Shown here piece after piece: positions 34,463-43,230 of a DNA stretch of 64,000 nucleotides. The DNA is taken from contig CAVQWX010000001.1 in assembly GCA_963717765.1 (NCBI GenBank), positions 310,001 through 374,000 of the forward strand, given 5' to 3'. Positions within the stretch are counted from its first letter, which is position 1, and each line of letters opens with the position of its first letter. Source of the stretch: JACDER01 sp963717765. Lineage in GTDB: Bacteria > Actinomycetota > Thermoleophilia > Gaiellales > Gaiellaceae. The position numbers and the translations under genes were made by a program. Below the pieces are notes generated by a model, which worked only from the letters and a program-made list of their open reading frames with translations, made no database searches and was not told the DNA's origin.

Positions 34463-36583
34463 ATGGGACGTCGCGCTCGGATTGTCTCGGTGAGTACGCA
34501 GGGACCCGAGTCGAACGTAGCGGCGCGTCGAGGCACCGAGCTGCGCCCGATCACCGCCGTGTTCGTCGACGTGGTTGACTCGACCGGTTTGGCCGAGAGC
34601 ATCGAGGTCGATGATTTCAGCGTCGTGATCAGCGAGTGCATCACGCGGATCGCGTCCGTCGTCGAGGCCCGAGGCGGCTCCGTCGGCGCGTACACCGGAG
34701 ACGGCCTCGCCGCCTTCTTCGGGCTCGAGCGGGCATCGGGCACCGACGCTGAGCAGAGCGCGCTCACCGCCCTCGAGGTGCTGGAGAGTGTCCGCCAGTA
34801 CTCGCTCGACCTCGAGCGACAGGGCGCGCCAGGGGTCGAGGTTCGGATGGGAATCAACACGGGTGAGGCGGCGGTAAGTGCGCTCGGTCCAGGGACTCGG
34901 CCGAACGTTGCGCTCGGTGACACGACGAACGTGGCCGCGCGCCTTCAGGCGATCGCAGAACCTGGCACGATCGTGGTCGGCGACGAGACAGCGCGTGCGC
35001 TCGGTGGCAGGTTCGGACTCGAGAGCCTGGGAGAAGTGACGGTCCGGGGGCGGCGTGCGCCGGTTCGGGCGTGGCGACTATCAGGAACACTCGATCAGCC
35101 GGACCCGCCGTCAACAGGGTCGCTGCTGGATCGCGAGCCGGAACTCGAGAGTCTGCGGCAACGGCTCGATGCTCTCCAGGGCGGACGGGGGGGCGTCGTC
35201 TTCATCGTCGGAGATCTCGGAGTGGGCAAGACGACTCTCCTGGCGGAGATGGAGCGCATGGCGCAGGGTCGCGCCACGGTCCTCGCGGGCTTTTGCGCTG
35301 CGTCCCCGGCTCCGATTCCGTATGAGCCGTTCGGCGCCATGCTTCGGTCCTGGAGCCCATTGCGGTATTCCCACGACAGCGGCGTACGGACACTGCAGGC
35401 ACGACTCCAGACGCTGTCGAACCTGGCGCCCTCGACGATTGAGCGTCTCCTGGCGATCTCGGAGGGAAAGAGAGCCGGTGGCGCGGCCCTCACTCCTCAC
35501 CAAGCCGCCGAGGCCGTTCGGGCGTGGCTCGGGGCGGCCTCCGCTGCGCAGCCTCTTCTCGTCGAAATGGATGACACCCACTGGCTCGAGCCTTCGGCCG
35601 CGCTCATCACCGTCGAGATCGCGGAGCTATCCGCGAACGCGCCTGTCTTGCTCGCTGCGACGCTCCGGCCGACGACCCAGTCGCACGGCTCGGGCCTGCG
35701 CGTCGCGGTTCTGGCGGCGCATCGTGACCGCACGTTCGACCTGCGGCTCAGGCCGCTCGGCGAAGAGGCTTCGCGGGCGCTTGTCAATCGACTCGTGCCC
35801 GACGCTGACGAGGAGATCGTCGCTGATGTCTTGGCGCGAGCCGAGGGCAATCCGCTCTTCCTCGAGCAGTTGATCCGCGCGCGCTGCGCGACGGATGCGC
35901 CCCCGGAGGCGGAGGGAAGACTGCACACCGTGGCGACAGCCCGGCTCCTTCCGCCAGGAGTCGCAAGCGTCCTCGTGGGACGCTTCGATGCACTTGAGGA
36001 GGACGTACGAGAGGTCGCGCAGCTTGCGGCAGCGATCGGCCGGACGTTCGACGAAGATGTGCTCGGCGACCTCGCTGGCAACTCGACGGCGAGGGCGGGA
36101 ACGACAGCTCTCGAGGCGGCAGAGATCATCGAGCAGGTCCGGGCCGGGCCGCCCGGCGTGTGGAGGTTCATACACGCGCTGCTGCGGGACGCAGCGCTGT
36201 CGACGTTACCCCGCGAGGACCGCCGGAAGCTGTTCGGTCGCGTGGGGCGCGCGTATGAGGGGCGCACGGGCGGCGGGGAGGCCGAGTTCGAAGCTCTCGC
36301 GTACTACTACGCGCGCAGCGAAGACCGAGCTAAGGCACTGCACTACCACGAGCTCGCCGCGGAGAAAGCGCTGCGTATGGGCGCTTTCCCAGAGGCCTCG
36401 GCCAGCCTTGAGGAAGCCGTCCACCTTGCCGAGCGCGTGCAGGACGACCATGCGTCCACGCGCGTGAAGCGTCAACTGGCCGAGATCAGGCGGGCTGTCG
36501 CCGACACCGCGGTCAGCGCGGCGCTCGCTCACAGCCGTCCGAATCTTGCAGAGGATTCGAACCTGGAAGCAACGGATTTATGA
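34463..36583 (+). CDS. Class III nucleotide cyclase fused to AAA/STAND ATPase, C-terminally truncated
   Basis: 706 aa from ATG 34463; GTG 34490 is an alternative start. Residues 25-210 form a class III cyclase homology domain with ITAVFVDVVDSTGLAE (first metal Asp) and GAYTGDGLAAFFG (second). From about 230 an ATPase follows, with Walker A near 250 (GDLGVGKTT) and a Walker B-like PLLVEMDDTHWLE near 366. Relatives of this cyclase-ATPase architecture usually continue with several hundred residues of TPR-like helices. Here only the first are present (YYYARSEDRAKALHYHELAA) before the protein ends. The last residues (about AEDSNLEATDL) are encoded by a tRNA-like sequence of repeat copy 3. The gene thus appears cut by an integration event. 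Signalling output is uncertain. Confidence 0.75.
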   Translation: MGRRARIVSVSTQGPESNVAARRGTELRPITAVFVDVVDSTGLAESIEVDDFSVVISECITRIASVVEARGGSVGAYTGDGLAAFFGLERASGTDAEQSALTALEVLESVRQYSLDLERQGAPGVEVRMGINTGEAAVSALGPGTRPNVALGDTTNVAARLQAIAEPGTIVVGDETARALGGRFGLESLGEVTVRGRRAPVRAWRLSGTLDQPDPPSTGSLLDREPELESLRQRLDALQGGRGGVVFIVGDLGVGKTTLLAEMERMAQGRATVLAGFCAASPAPIPYEPFGAMLRSWSPLRYSHDSGVRTLQARLQTLSNLAPSTIERLLAISEGKRAGGAALTPHQAAEAVRAWLGAASAAQPLLVEMDDTHWLEPSAALITVEIAELSANAPVLLAATLRPTTQSHGSGLRVAVLAAHRDRTFDLRLRPLGEEASRALVNRLVPDADEEIVADVLARAEGNPLFLEQLIRARCATDAPPEAEGRLHTVATARLLPPGVASVLVGRFDALEEDVREVAQLAAAIGRTFDEDVLGDLAGNSTARAGTTALEAAEIIEQVRAGPPGVWRFIHALLRDAALSTLPREDRRKLFGRVGRAYEGRTGGGEAEFEALAYYYARSEDRAKALHYHELAAEKALRMGAFPEASASLEEAVHLAERVQDDHASTRVKRQLAEIRRAVADTAVSAALAHSRPNLAEDSNLEATDL

Positions 36584-36672
36584 GTCGGGTTTAGAAACCG
36601 CGGCGCTACATCTCGATTTGCAGGGAAAATGGGGTCGCGGCACCCGCGCGCCAGTTGTCGCGCCAGTCACGC
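36545..36672. repeat. Third, diverged copy of the att-like repeat
   Basis: It shares GGTTTAG(G)AAACCGCG, CGATTTGCAGG(G)AAAATG and the 25-base block at 36648-36672 with repeat copies 1 and 2. Its left part, read on the minus strand, resembles the anticodon loop and T-arm of a CAT-anticodon tRNA (ACTCATAA, then CAGGTTCGAATCCT), degenerate and lacking a 5' half. It supplies the last codons and stop of the cyclase gene. Confidence 0.55.
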
Positions 36673-36900
36673 AGGGTGACGCGGCTTGCACCTACCGGGC
36701 CGCTCAACTGGCGGTGTGCGCGGACCTCCGCAGCAAGGAAAACGCACCATGGCCGCGCTGCTCTTGGCCGGCGCTCTTCGCAGCGGCACGAGATGGCGCG
36801 CCGGAATCGCTGACTGACGAGCACGCTGCAGGATGCTTCGTAGCGACATTGGCTCAATCGTCCAACCACCGGAGGCCGCGGAGCCGCGGGGTCCCCTAGC
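36673..36900. other. Intergenic, no gene recognised
   Basis: It separates the island from the catabolic cluster. The minus strand has an open frame continuing from the next gene's antisense, without coding features. Confidence 0.4.
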
Positions 36901-36914
36901 ATATTGTATACGTT
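36901..36914. promoter_or_regulatory. Candidate GntR-type operator A
   Basis: ATATTGTATACGTT is centred on GTATAC, seven bases before the maleate isomerase start at 36921. The same AT-rich palindrome type recurs in most gaps of the catabolic cluster. It also resembles a -10 box (TATTGT). Confidence 0.4.
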
Positions 36915-36920
36915 TGCGTC

Positions 36921-37667
36921 GTGATGCGGCGGATCGGCCTGATCGTCCCGAGCTCCAACACGACGATGGAGACCGAGCTCCCTGAGCTCTTCGGGCGCCG
37001 CCCCGAGCGCTTCACGTTTCACTCCTCGCGCGCGCAGTTGGCGCGGGTGACCGCGGAGGAGCTCGACCGGATGGTGGTGGACTCCGACGCGGCGGCGCAG
37101 TCGCTCGCCGACGCGCCGGTCGACGCGATCGGCTACGCCTGTCTCGTCGCGGTCATGGCGCGGGGACCAGGTGCCCACCGTGACGTCCAGGAGCGGCTCG
37201 AGCGCGCACTGCACGAGGCCCCGCGGCAGCCACCGCTGGTCACAAGCGCCGGCGCGCTCGTCGATGCGCTGAACGCACTGGGCGCGAAGCGCGTCGCCCT
37301 GGTCATGCCTTATGCGCCGGCGTTGGCCGACCAGGTGGCGGACTACATCCGGGGCGAGGGCTTCGACGTCGTCGGCCAGGTCGCGCTGAACGTCGTGGAC
37401 AACGTCGAGGTCGGGATGATCCCGTCGGAAGCCCTGGTTGCGCACGCACGTTCTCTGCACGCGGAAACGGCCGAGCTGGACGCCCTCGTCCTCTCGTGCT
37501 GCGTTCAGATGCCGAGCCTCGAGGTCGTGGCAACGGTCGAGGAGGAGCTCGGGATCCCGGTCGTCACTGCCGCGACGGCGACGGCCAGGTCGCTCCTGCT
37601 CGCGCTCGGGCTCGATCCCACCGTGCCGGGCGCGGGCGCCGCGCTGGCCGAGACGGCGCTCGTTTGA
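36921..37667 (+). CDS. nicE: Maleate cis-trans isomerase-like protein
   Basis: 248 aa. It begins RRIGLIVPSSNTTMETELPE, the hallmark of the maleate isomerase/arylmalonate decarboxylase branch of the Asp/Glu racemase superfamily. The two active-site cysteines are at C73 (IGYACLVAVMA) and C192/C193 (VLSCCVQMPS). The expected reaction is maleate to fumarate, the last step of the maleamate pathway, feeding the citrate cycle. An operator-like palindrome lies directly upstream. It is separated from the next unit by 66 bp containing another. Family assignment is strong; maleate as substrate is supported by NicX-, NicD- and NicF-like genes in the same cluster. Confidence 0.8.
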   Translation: MMRRIGLIVPSSNTTMETELPELFGRRPERFTFHSSRAQLARVTAEELDRMVVDSDAAAQSLADAPVDAIGYACLVAVMARGPGAHRDVQERLERALHEAPRQPPLVTSAGALVDALNALGAKRVALVMPYAPALADQVADYIRGEGFDVVGQVALNVVDNVEVGMIPSEALVAHARSLHAETAELDALVLSCCVQMPSLEVVATVEEELGIPVVTAATATARSLLLALGLDPTVPGAGAALAETALV

Positions 37668-37696
37668 CCGTCTTCTTCAGGGTCTCCAGAGGCGAC

Positions 37697-37725
37697 TTGA
37701 CATACTGCATGCAATACGCAATAAG
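37697..37725 (+). promoter_or_regulatory. Candidate promoter overlapped by operator B
   Basis: TTGACA at 37697-37702 is followed after about 17 bases by an AATAAG/CAATAA -10-like box. Between them lies CATACTGCATGCAATACG, a near-palindrome centred on GCATGC. This is a good arrangement for repression of the downstream RidA-hydroxylase operon by a GntR protein. Confidence 0.5.
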
Positions 37726-37733
37726 TTCCGGCG

Positions 37734-38150
37734 GTGAAGGAGATGGTCGATCGCAGGGCGCTCGGCTCCGGCCGGTGGGACACCACCTTCGATAGCCATT
37801 TCTCCGACGGCTTCGTCGCCGGGAAGTTCATCTTCGTGTCTGGCCAACTACCGGTCGACGCGTCCGGCGCGCTCGTCGGTGACGGCGACATCGCGCAGCA
37901 GGCGCGGCGCGTGTTCCAGAACATCGCCGACGTGCTCGCGCAGGCCGGCTCCAGCCTCGCCGAGATCGTCCAGCTGAACCTCTTCCTGCTTGACGTCACC
38001 GACATCTCACGGATCGCGCGGGTCAGGCGCGAGCTGTTCGGCGAGCACCGGCCGGCCTCGACGGCAGTGGGTGTGGCTGCCCTCCTCCTCCCCGGCGCGA
38101 GGCTCGAGGTCAACGCGGTCGCCCTTAGGGACGCAAGCGATGGCGCATAG
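37734..38150 (+). CDS. RidA-family protein lacking the usual Arg
   Basis: 138 aa from GTG 37734. RidA/YjgF layout is clear: FVAGKFIFVSGQLPVDASGA, helix ARRVFQNIADVLAQAGSSLA and RPASTAVGVAALLLPGARLE. In deaminating RidA proteins the P-A-R-T arginine binds the substrate carboxylate; here it is Ser109 (PAST). Such members often do not act as 2-iminoacid deaminases, and several serve in degradation of cyclic nitrogen compounds. It is the first gene of a nine-gene operon with the DRE-TIM enzyme (overlap of 11 bp). A hydrolytic or deaminating step on an enamine/imine intermediate is plausible. Confidence 0.8.
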   Translation: MKEMVDRRALGSGRWDTTFDSHFSDGFVAGKFIFVSGQLPVDASGALVGDGDIAQQARRVFQNIADVLAQAGSSLAEIVQLNLFLLDVTDISRIARVRRELFGEHRPASTAVGVAALLLPGARLEVNAVALRDASDGA

Positions 38151-39378
38151 GAGCGAGAGCTGGTTCGTCAGCCCGTGGAACGACCTCCCGGAGACAACGG
38201 GCGGCCTCGCCTTCGCGCCTGACGTCCGGCTGCACGACATCACGTTGCGCGACGGCGAGCAGCAGGCCGGGATCGAGTTCACGTGCGACGAGAAAGTCGA
38301 AATCGCCCGCGAGCTCGCGGCCGCCGGCGTCCAGCGGATCGAGGCCGGGCTGCCGGCGGTCTCACCGGCGGACGAGGCGGCCGTGCGCGAGATCGTCCAG
38401 GCCGACCTCCCGTCGACGATCTTCGCCTTCGCCCGCTGCATGGTCTCGGACGTGGAGCTCGCCGCCGACTGCGGCGTCGAGGGAATCGTGCTCGAGATCC
38501 CCTCCTCGGAGCACATCATCGAGCAGGCCTACGGCTGGCCGGTCGAGCAGGCCGTCCGGCTCTCGATCGAGGCAACGCTCGCGGCCAGGGAGGCGGGCCT
38601 GTACACGGTCTTCTTCCCGATCGACTCCTCGCGGGCCGAGATGGGCTGGTACCTCGACCTGATCGAGCGCGTGGCCGCCGAGGGGCACATGGACGCGCTC
38701 GCGGTCGTGGATACCTTCGGCGGCGTCGCGCCGCACGCGATCCCGTACTGGATCGGCAAGGTGCGCGAGCGTCTCGGCGACACGCCGCTGGAGTGCCACT
38801 TCCACGACGACTTCGGCATGGCAGTGGCGAACACGGTCATGGGGCTGGCAGCGGGAGCAAACTGCGCGCACACGACCGTGACCGGAATCGGCGAGCGCGC
38901 CGGCAATTGCGCGCTCGAGGACCTGGTCATGGCGCTCCTCGTTCTGTACGGCGTCGACGTCGGGATCGACACGAGGCGCTTCACGGAGCTGTCGCAGACG
39001 GTCCGGCGCTACGCGCGGCACGACGTGCCGTCGAACCGCGCGATCGTCGGCGACCGGCTCTTCAACGTCGAAAGCGGGATCATCGCCGGCTGGGTACGGA
39101 TGTGCGGCGAGGAGTCGCCGACGGAGATCTTCCCGTATCACTGGGACCTGGTCGGCCAGCAACCCGCGCAGGTCGTCCTCGGCAAGAACAGCGGGCTTCC
39201 GAACGTCACGATCTGGCTCGACCGCCTAGGTCTTGAGGCGACCGATGAGGAGCGCGAGCGGCTCCTGGCGCTGGTCAAGGAGCGCTCGCTCGCGGCGAAG
39301 GGCCTGCTGGACGAAACGCATTTCAGGGAGCTTTACGACCATGTCGTGGCACGGCGAGAAGAAAGGGCGGTGGTGTAG
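38140..39378 (+). CDS. DRE-TIM metallolyase (isopropylmalate/homocitrate synthase-like)
   Basis: 412 aa from ATG 38140. It shows the DRE-TIM signature VRLHDITLRDGEQQAG, the divalent-metal H-x-H in ECHFHDDFGMA, and the GIGERAGNCALEDLV motif typical of acyl-CoA-condensing synthases. The length matches homocitrate and citramalate synthase catalytic cores without the C-terminal regulatory domain. It would condense or cleave a 2-oxo acid and an acyl-CoA. Its substrate in this cluster is unknown; the CoA-transferase gene at 54231 may supply or consume the CoA ester. It lies in an operon between RidA and the molybdenum hydroxylase genes. Confidence 0.8.
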   Translation: MAHRSESWFVSPWNDLPETTGGLAFAPDVRLHDITLRDGEQQAGIEFTCDEKVEIARELAAAGVQRIEAGLPAVSPADEAAVREIVQADLPSTIFAFARCMVSDVELAADCGVEGIVLEIPSSEHIIEQAYGWPVEQAVRLSIEATLAAREAGLYTVFFPIDSSRAEMGWYLDLIERVAAEGHMDALAVVDTFGGVAPHAIPYWIGKVRERLGDTPLECHFHDDFGMAVANTVMGLAAGANCAHTTVTGIGERAGNCALEDLVMALLVLYGVDVGIDTRRFTELSQTVRRYARHDVPSNRAIVGDRLFNVESGIIAGWVRMCGEESPTEIFPYHWDLVGQQPAQVVLGKNSGLPNVTIWLDRLGLEATDEERERLLALVKERSLAAKGLLDETHFRELYDHVVARREERAVV

Positions 39379-41829
39379 GTGGCGATCGTTGAGGAGGCAG
39401 CGGCGACGCAGCCGCTCGTCGGGCAGAGGATCCCGCGGAAGGAGGACGCGCGGCTGCTGACCGGCCGGGCCAAGTTCCTCGAGGACCTTCGGCCGCCGGG
39501 GATGCTCGTCGCCAAGGTCCTGCGCAGCCCGCACGCGCACGCCCGCATCACCCGGCTCGACGTCGAGCGCGCGCGCTCGATGCCGGGAGTCCACGCCGTC
39601 CTGACTGGCGCCGACGTCGCCGGCAAGGTCATCGCCTGGGGCCACCAGACGCAGGGACTTCCCGAGGGCGAGCGACTGCCGTTCGCGGTCGACAAGGTCT
39701 ACTACGAGGGGCAGGAGATCGCCGCCGTTGCCGCCGAGACGAAGTACCAGGCTCTCGACGCGCTCGAGGCGATCGAGGTCGAGTACGAGCTCCTCCCGCC
39801 GGTCGTGGACGTCGAGGACGCCATAAGGCCGGGCGCGCCGCAGGTGATCGAGCACATCGACTACCCGAACGGCAGCGGGAACATCTTCGACGTCTACCGC
39901 GCCCGCATCGGCGACATCGACGCCGCGGAGAAGAAAGCGGCGGCGCACGTCCGCGCGGCGTTCGTCACCAACCGCCCTCACGGCTCGGCGCTCGAGGTAC
40001 ACGGCTGCGTCGCCGACTACGACCCGAATATCGGGCAACTCCGGATCTGGAGCTCGACCCAGTCCGTCTACCTGCTGCGCGACCTCCTGTCCGAGTCGCT
40101 GCGGATCCCGGCGAACCGCATCCGGGCGATGGCGGTCGACGTCGGCGCCGGGTTCGGCTCGAAGGCCGATCTGTTCCAGCACGAGGTGATCGCCTCGATC
40201 CTCTCGATGATGCTGGCCCGGCCCGTCCAGCTCGTGCTCTCGCGCGCGGACGTCTTCCGGGCGACGACCGCCCGCTGCAACCAGGTCCGCTACTCCGAGC
40301 TATTCGTCGCGGAGGACGGCGAGATCCTCGGCTACCGCGAGCGCATCCATCACAACGCGGGCGCTGTCTCGATGTGGGGCAACCAGATCCTTGCCCTCGG
40401 GACGCACATCGGCCTGTCTGCCTACCCGATCCCGAACGTCCACATCGACGGTTACGCCGTGCACACGAACACGACCTCCGGCGGGGCGCTTCGCGCCTTC
40501 GGCGTCCCACAGACTGTGTTCGCGCTCGAGTCGCTTGTCGAGATGGCCGCGAACGAGCTTGGGGTCGATCCCGCCGAGCTGCGCCTGCGCAACGTCCTCC
40601 GCGACGAGGACTGCCCGCAGAGGATTCCGATGGGCCACTACATCGACTCGACCAGCATCTCGGAGTGCATCGCGAAGGCGACCGAGGTGATCGGCTGGGA
40701 CGAGGGCCGCACGAGCAAGCAGCCGGGCCAGGGCTACGGCATGGCGATCGCTCTCAAGCACACGAGTTGCCGCCACCCGTGTGTCGACACCGACCTCTCG
40801 TCCGTCCGGCTCAAGGTCGAGACGGACGGGACGATTACCGTCCACTCGAGCGACGTCCCGCATGGCCAGGGCCACGAGACGATGCTCTCCCAGATCGTCG
40901 GCGACATCCTCGGCGTCCCTTTCGAGAAGATCCAGATCCACTCGTCCGACACCGAGACCAGCCTGTTCGGGCTCGGCACCTGGGGAAGCCGGAGCGCGGC
41001 CGTTCTCGGCGCGGCGACGCAGAAGGCTGCTGAGGAGGTCCGGGAGAAGATGATCAAGGTGGCCGCGCACCTGCTCGAGGCGAGCCCAGACGACATGGTG
41101 GTCGGTAACGACCGGGTGCACGTCGCCGGATCGCCCGACCGTGGCATGGCAATCCCGGAGCTTGCGGGCGTGGCCGCATTCGCCACGCACGCACTGCCGC
41201 CCGACGTCTCTCCCGGCTCGCTCCAGGCGACCGCGACCTACGACACGCCGACGGACATCCTCACGGAGGACAGCTACGGGAACATCACCGTCACGTACTC
41301 CGGCGCGGCGCACACCGCCAAGGTCGAGGTGGACGTCGAGACGGGCGTCTGGAGGATCGTCGACTACGTGATGGTGCACGACAGCGGCACGGTCGTGAAT
41401 CCGCTGATTGTGGACGGCCAACACCAGGGCGGCTTCCTGCACGGCTTCGGGATGGCCTTCGGCGAGGGCGTGATGTACGACGACGAGGGCCACATGTTGA
41501 ACCCGAGCTTCGCGACCTACCTGGCGCCATACGCACCCGACATGCCGGACTTGAGCAACCTCCACGAGATCCCGGCTCCCTCGCGGGTCGTCCCCGGCGG
41601 GCGCAAGGGTGCTGGCGAGTCCGCGACCGGCCCTCCGTCACCGGCGATCGCAAACGCCCTCGAGGACGCAATCGGCATCCGCTTCACGATGCTCCCAATC
41701 ACGCCCGACCACGTCGTCGCGGCGCTGCGGGAGAAGGAGCGGCGTGGCGTCGACACACTCACGTACCCATTCGACGTGGAGTCCGCGCCCGGCCCGCACG
41801 CCTGGCCGACGGAGGAGGTGGCCTCGTGA
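39379..41829 (+). CDS. Molybdenum hydroxylase large subunit (CoxL/xanthine dehydrogenase-like)
   Basis: 816 aa from GTG 39379. Moco-binding features are visible: VGAGFGSKADLFQHE near residue 257, GGALRAFGVPQTVFALE near 370, QGHETMLSQIVGD, and the catalytic-base motif GAGES with E747. The CoxL form-I AYxCSFR loop is absent, so it is a hydroxylase rather than a true CO dehydrogenase. It should introduce oxygen from water into an N-heterocyclic ring. Its stop overlaps the FAD subunit, and the 2Fe-2S subunit follows, giving a complete large-medium-small set. In this cluster the best substrate guess is a hydroxypyridine or nicotinate-like ring, producing 2,5-dihydroxypyridine. Confidence 0.85.
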   Translation: MAIVEEAAATQPLVGQRIPRKEDARLLTGRAKFLEDLRPPGMLVAKVLRSPHAHARITRLDVERARSMPGVHAVLTGADVAGKVIAWGHQTQGLPEGERLPFAVDKVYYEGQEIAAVAAETKYQALDALEAIEVEYELLPPVVDVEDAIRPGAPQVIEHIDYPNGSGNIFDVYRARIGDIDAAEKKAAAHVRAAFVTNRPHGSALEVHGCVADYDPNIGQLRIWSSTQSVYLLRDLLSESLRIPANRIRAMAVDVGAGFGSKADLFQHEVIASILSMMLARPVQLVLSRADVFRATTARCNQVRYSELFVAEDGEILGYRERIHHNAGAVSMWGNQILALGTHIGLSAYPIPNVHIDGYAVHTNTTSGGALRAFGVPQTVFALESLVEMAANELGVDPAELRLRNVLRDEDCPQRIPMGHYIDSTSISECIAKATEVIGWDEGRTSKQPGQGYGMAIALKHTSCRHPCVDTDLSSVRLKVETDGTITVHSSDVPHGQGHETMLSQIVGDILGVPFEKIQIHSSDTETSLFGLGTWGSRSAAVLGAATQKAAEEVREKMIKVAAHLLEASPDDMVVGNDRVHVAGSPDRGMAIPELAGVAAFATHALPPDVSPGSLQATATYDTPTDILTEDSYGNITVTYSGAAHTAKVEVDVETGVWRIVDYVMVHDSGTVVNPLIVDGQHQGGFLHGFGMAFGEGVMYDDEGHMLNPSFATYLAPYAPDMPDLSNLHEIPAPSRVVPGGRKGAGESATGPPSPAIANALEDAIGIRFTMLPITPDHVVAALREKERRGVDTLTYPFDVESAPGPHAWPTEEVAS

Positions 41830-42698
41830 AGCCGTTCACCTACCTTCGCCCGACGACGGCCGCCGAGGCGGCTGCCGCGCTCGGCGAGCACGGCGACACG
41901 GCCGCGGTCATCGCCGGCGGGCAGACGCTGCTCCTGGCGATGAAGGAGCGCTTGCGAAGCCCATCCGTCCTCGTCTCGCTCCAGGACGTCGGCGAGGCGC
42001 GCGGCATTTCCTATACCGACGACGGCGCGCTCGCGATCGGCGCAGCGACGCCGTACCGCGAGCTCCGGCATGCCGAGCTGCAGCCGGGCCACGGGATGCT
42101 GGCCACGATCGCGAGCGAGGTCGGCGACATCCCGGTGCAGCGGATGGGAACGCCCGGTGGCGCGCTCTGCTTCGCCGACCCGGTCTTCGACTTCTCGCTC
42201 GGCGCGGTCGCCGGCGGCGCCGAGGTCGAGCTCGTCTCCGCCTCGGAGACGAGGACCCTGCCCGCGTCTGAGTTCCTCCAGGGCTCGTACGCAACGGCGC
42301 TCGCCCCCGGCGAAATGCTGAAATCGATCCGCTTCCCCGGCGCGGGCGAGGGAGCGAGGAGCTACTTCCTCAAGCACCGCCTGCGCCGCTTCGACCCGGC
42401 GATCGTCTCGGTCGCGTGCGTCCTCGATGTCGGCGCCGATGGACGTGTTGCCTCGGCGAGCATCGCCTGCGGCGCGGTCGGTCCGGTGCCCTTCCGTGCG
42501 ACTGCGGCCGAGGAGCTCATCACCGGCGAGGAGCTGACGGACGAGCTGGCGCGCGAGGCCGGCGAGCAGACGCTCGTCGGGCTGCCGCCGACGCTGTCGA
42601 ACGGCAACGGGCGCTTTTCATCCGACTACAAGCGGGACGTTCTGCCCACGCTCGTCAGACGGGCGCTCCGGGCCGCGGCCGACGACGGGAGGGAGTGA
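41826..42698 (+). CDS. Molybdenum hydroxylase FAD-binding medium subunit
   Basis: 290 aa from GTG 41826, overlapping the large-subunit stop. It begins KPFTYLRPTTAAEAAAALGE and carries the FAD pyrophosphate-binding loop AVIAGGQTLLLAMK and the second FAD motif around TPGGALCFADP (usually T-x-G-G-x-x). CoxM/CutM family, normal length. It transfers electrons from Moco via the 2Fe-2S subunit to an acceptor. Translationally coupled to its neighbours. Confidence 0.85.
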   Translation: MKPFTYLRPTTAAEAAAALGEHGDTAAVIAGGQTLLLAMKERLRSPSVLVSLQDVGEARGISYTDDGALAIGAATPYRELRHAELQPGHGMLATIASEVGDIPVQRMGTPGGALCFADPVFDFSLGAVAGGAEVELVSASETRTLPASEFLQGSYATALAPGEMLKSIRFPGAGEGARSYFLKHRLRRFDPAIVSVACVLDVGADGRVASASIACGAVGPVPFRATAAEELITGEELTDELAREAGEQTLVGLPPTLSNGNGRFSSDYKRDVLPTLVRRALRAAADDGRE

Positions 42699-42702
42699 CG
42701 GT

Positions 42703-43230
42703 ATGGAACGAGTCTCGGTCACGATCAACGGGAACCCCTTCGAGGTCGACATCGACGAGCGGACGCTCCTGATCGAGCTGCTCCGCGACGAGGCTGGCCT
42801 GACCGGGACGCATGCGGGCTGCTGGGAGGCCCGTTGCGGCTGCTGCGCCGTGCTGGTCGACGGCGGCGCCGTCAAGTCGTGCAACGTGCTTGCGCTCCAG
42901 GTCGACGGTTCGGAGATCCTCACCGTAGAGGGCCTCGCCGAGGACGAGCTTACGCCCGTCGACGGCGGCGGCTTCCTCGAGGCGCGGGAGATCGACCTCG
43001 AGTTGCTGCATCCGCTCCAGACCGCCTTCCGCAAGCACGGCGCCGTCCAGTGCGGGTTCTGCACCCCCGGGATGCTGATGGTGCTGCTCGACTTCCTGCG
43101 GCGGCATCCCGACCCAAGTGAGGCAGACGTCCGCGAGGCGATCCGCGGCAACCTCTGCCGCTGCACCGGCTACCAGAAGATCGTCGAGGCGGCGCTCGAG
43201 GCGGCGCCTCAGGTTCAGGCGGCGCGGTGA
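42703..43230 (+). CDS. Molybdenum hydroxylase 2Fe-2S small subunit
   Basis: 175 aa from ATG 42703. Two clusters are visible: a plant-ferredoxin-like set in GCWEARCGCCAVLVDGG...KSC, and the C-terminal helical set CGFCTPGM ... CRCTGYQ. CoxS/CutS-type, normal length. It passes electrons between the Moco and FAD subunits. The last four bases overlap the GntR regulator start. Confidence 0.9.
   Translation: MERVSVTINGNPFEVDIDERTLLIELLRDEAGLTGTHAGCWEARCGCCAVLVDGGAVKSCNVLALQVDGSEILTVEGLAEDELTPVDGGGFLEAREIDLELLHPLQTAFRKHGAVQCGFCTPGMLMVLLDFLRRHPDPSEADVREAIRGNLCRCTGYQKIVEAALEAAPQVQAAR

Noticed and set aside
34463..36583. Particle-associated AAA+ ATPase
   Set aside because: It has an ATPase domain, but fused to a nucleotide cyclase and located on a different island segment; it is a signalling protein type, not the eCIS ATPase.
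36606..37460. Minus-strand frame from repeat copy 3 through the maleate isomerase
   Set aside because: It begins opposite the isomerase, whose motifs are unmistakable; the W-R-D-N-W-R end comes from the repeated att-like block, not from an integrase that I can recognise.
39379..43230. True aerobic CO dehydrogenase
   Set aside because: The large subunit lacks the form-I active-site loop and the cluster context is N-heterocycle catabolism; better called a generic molybdenum hydroxylase.
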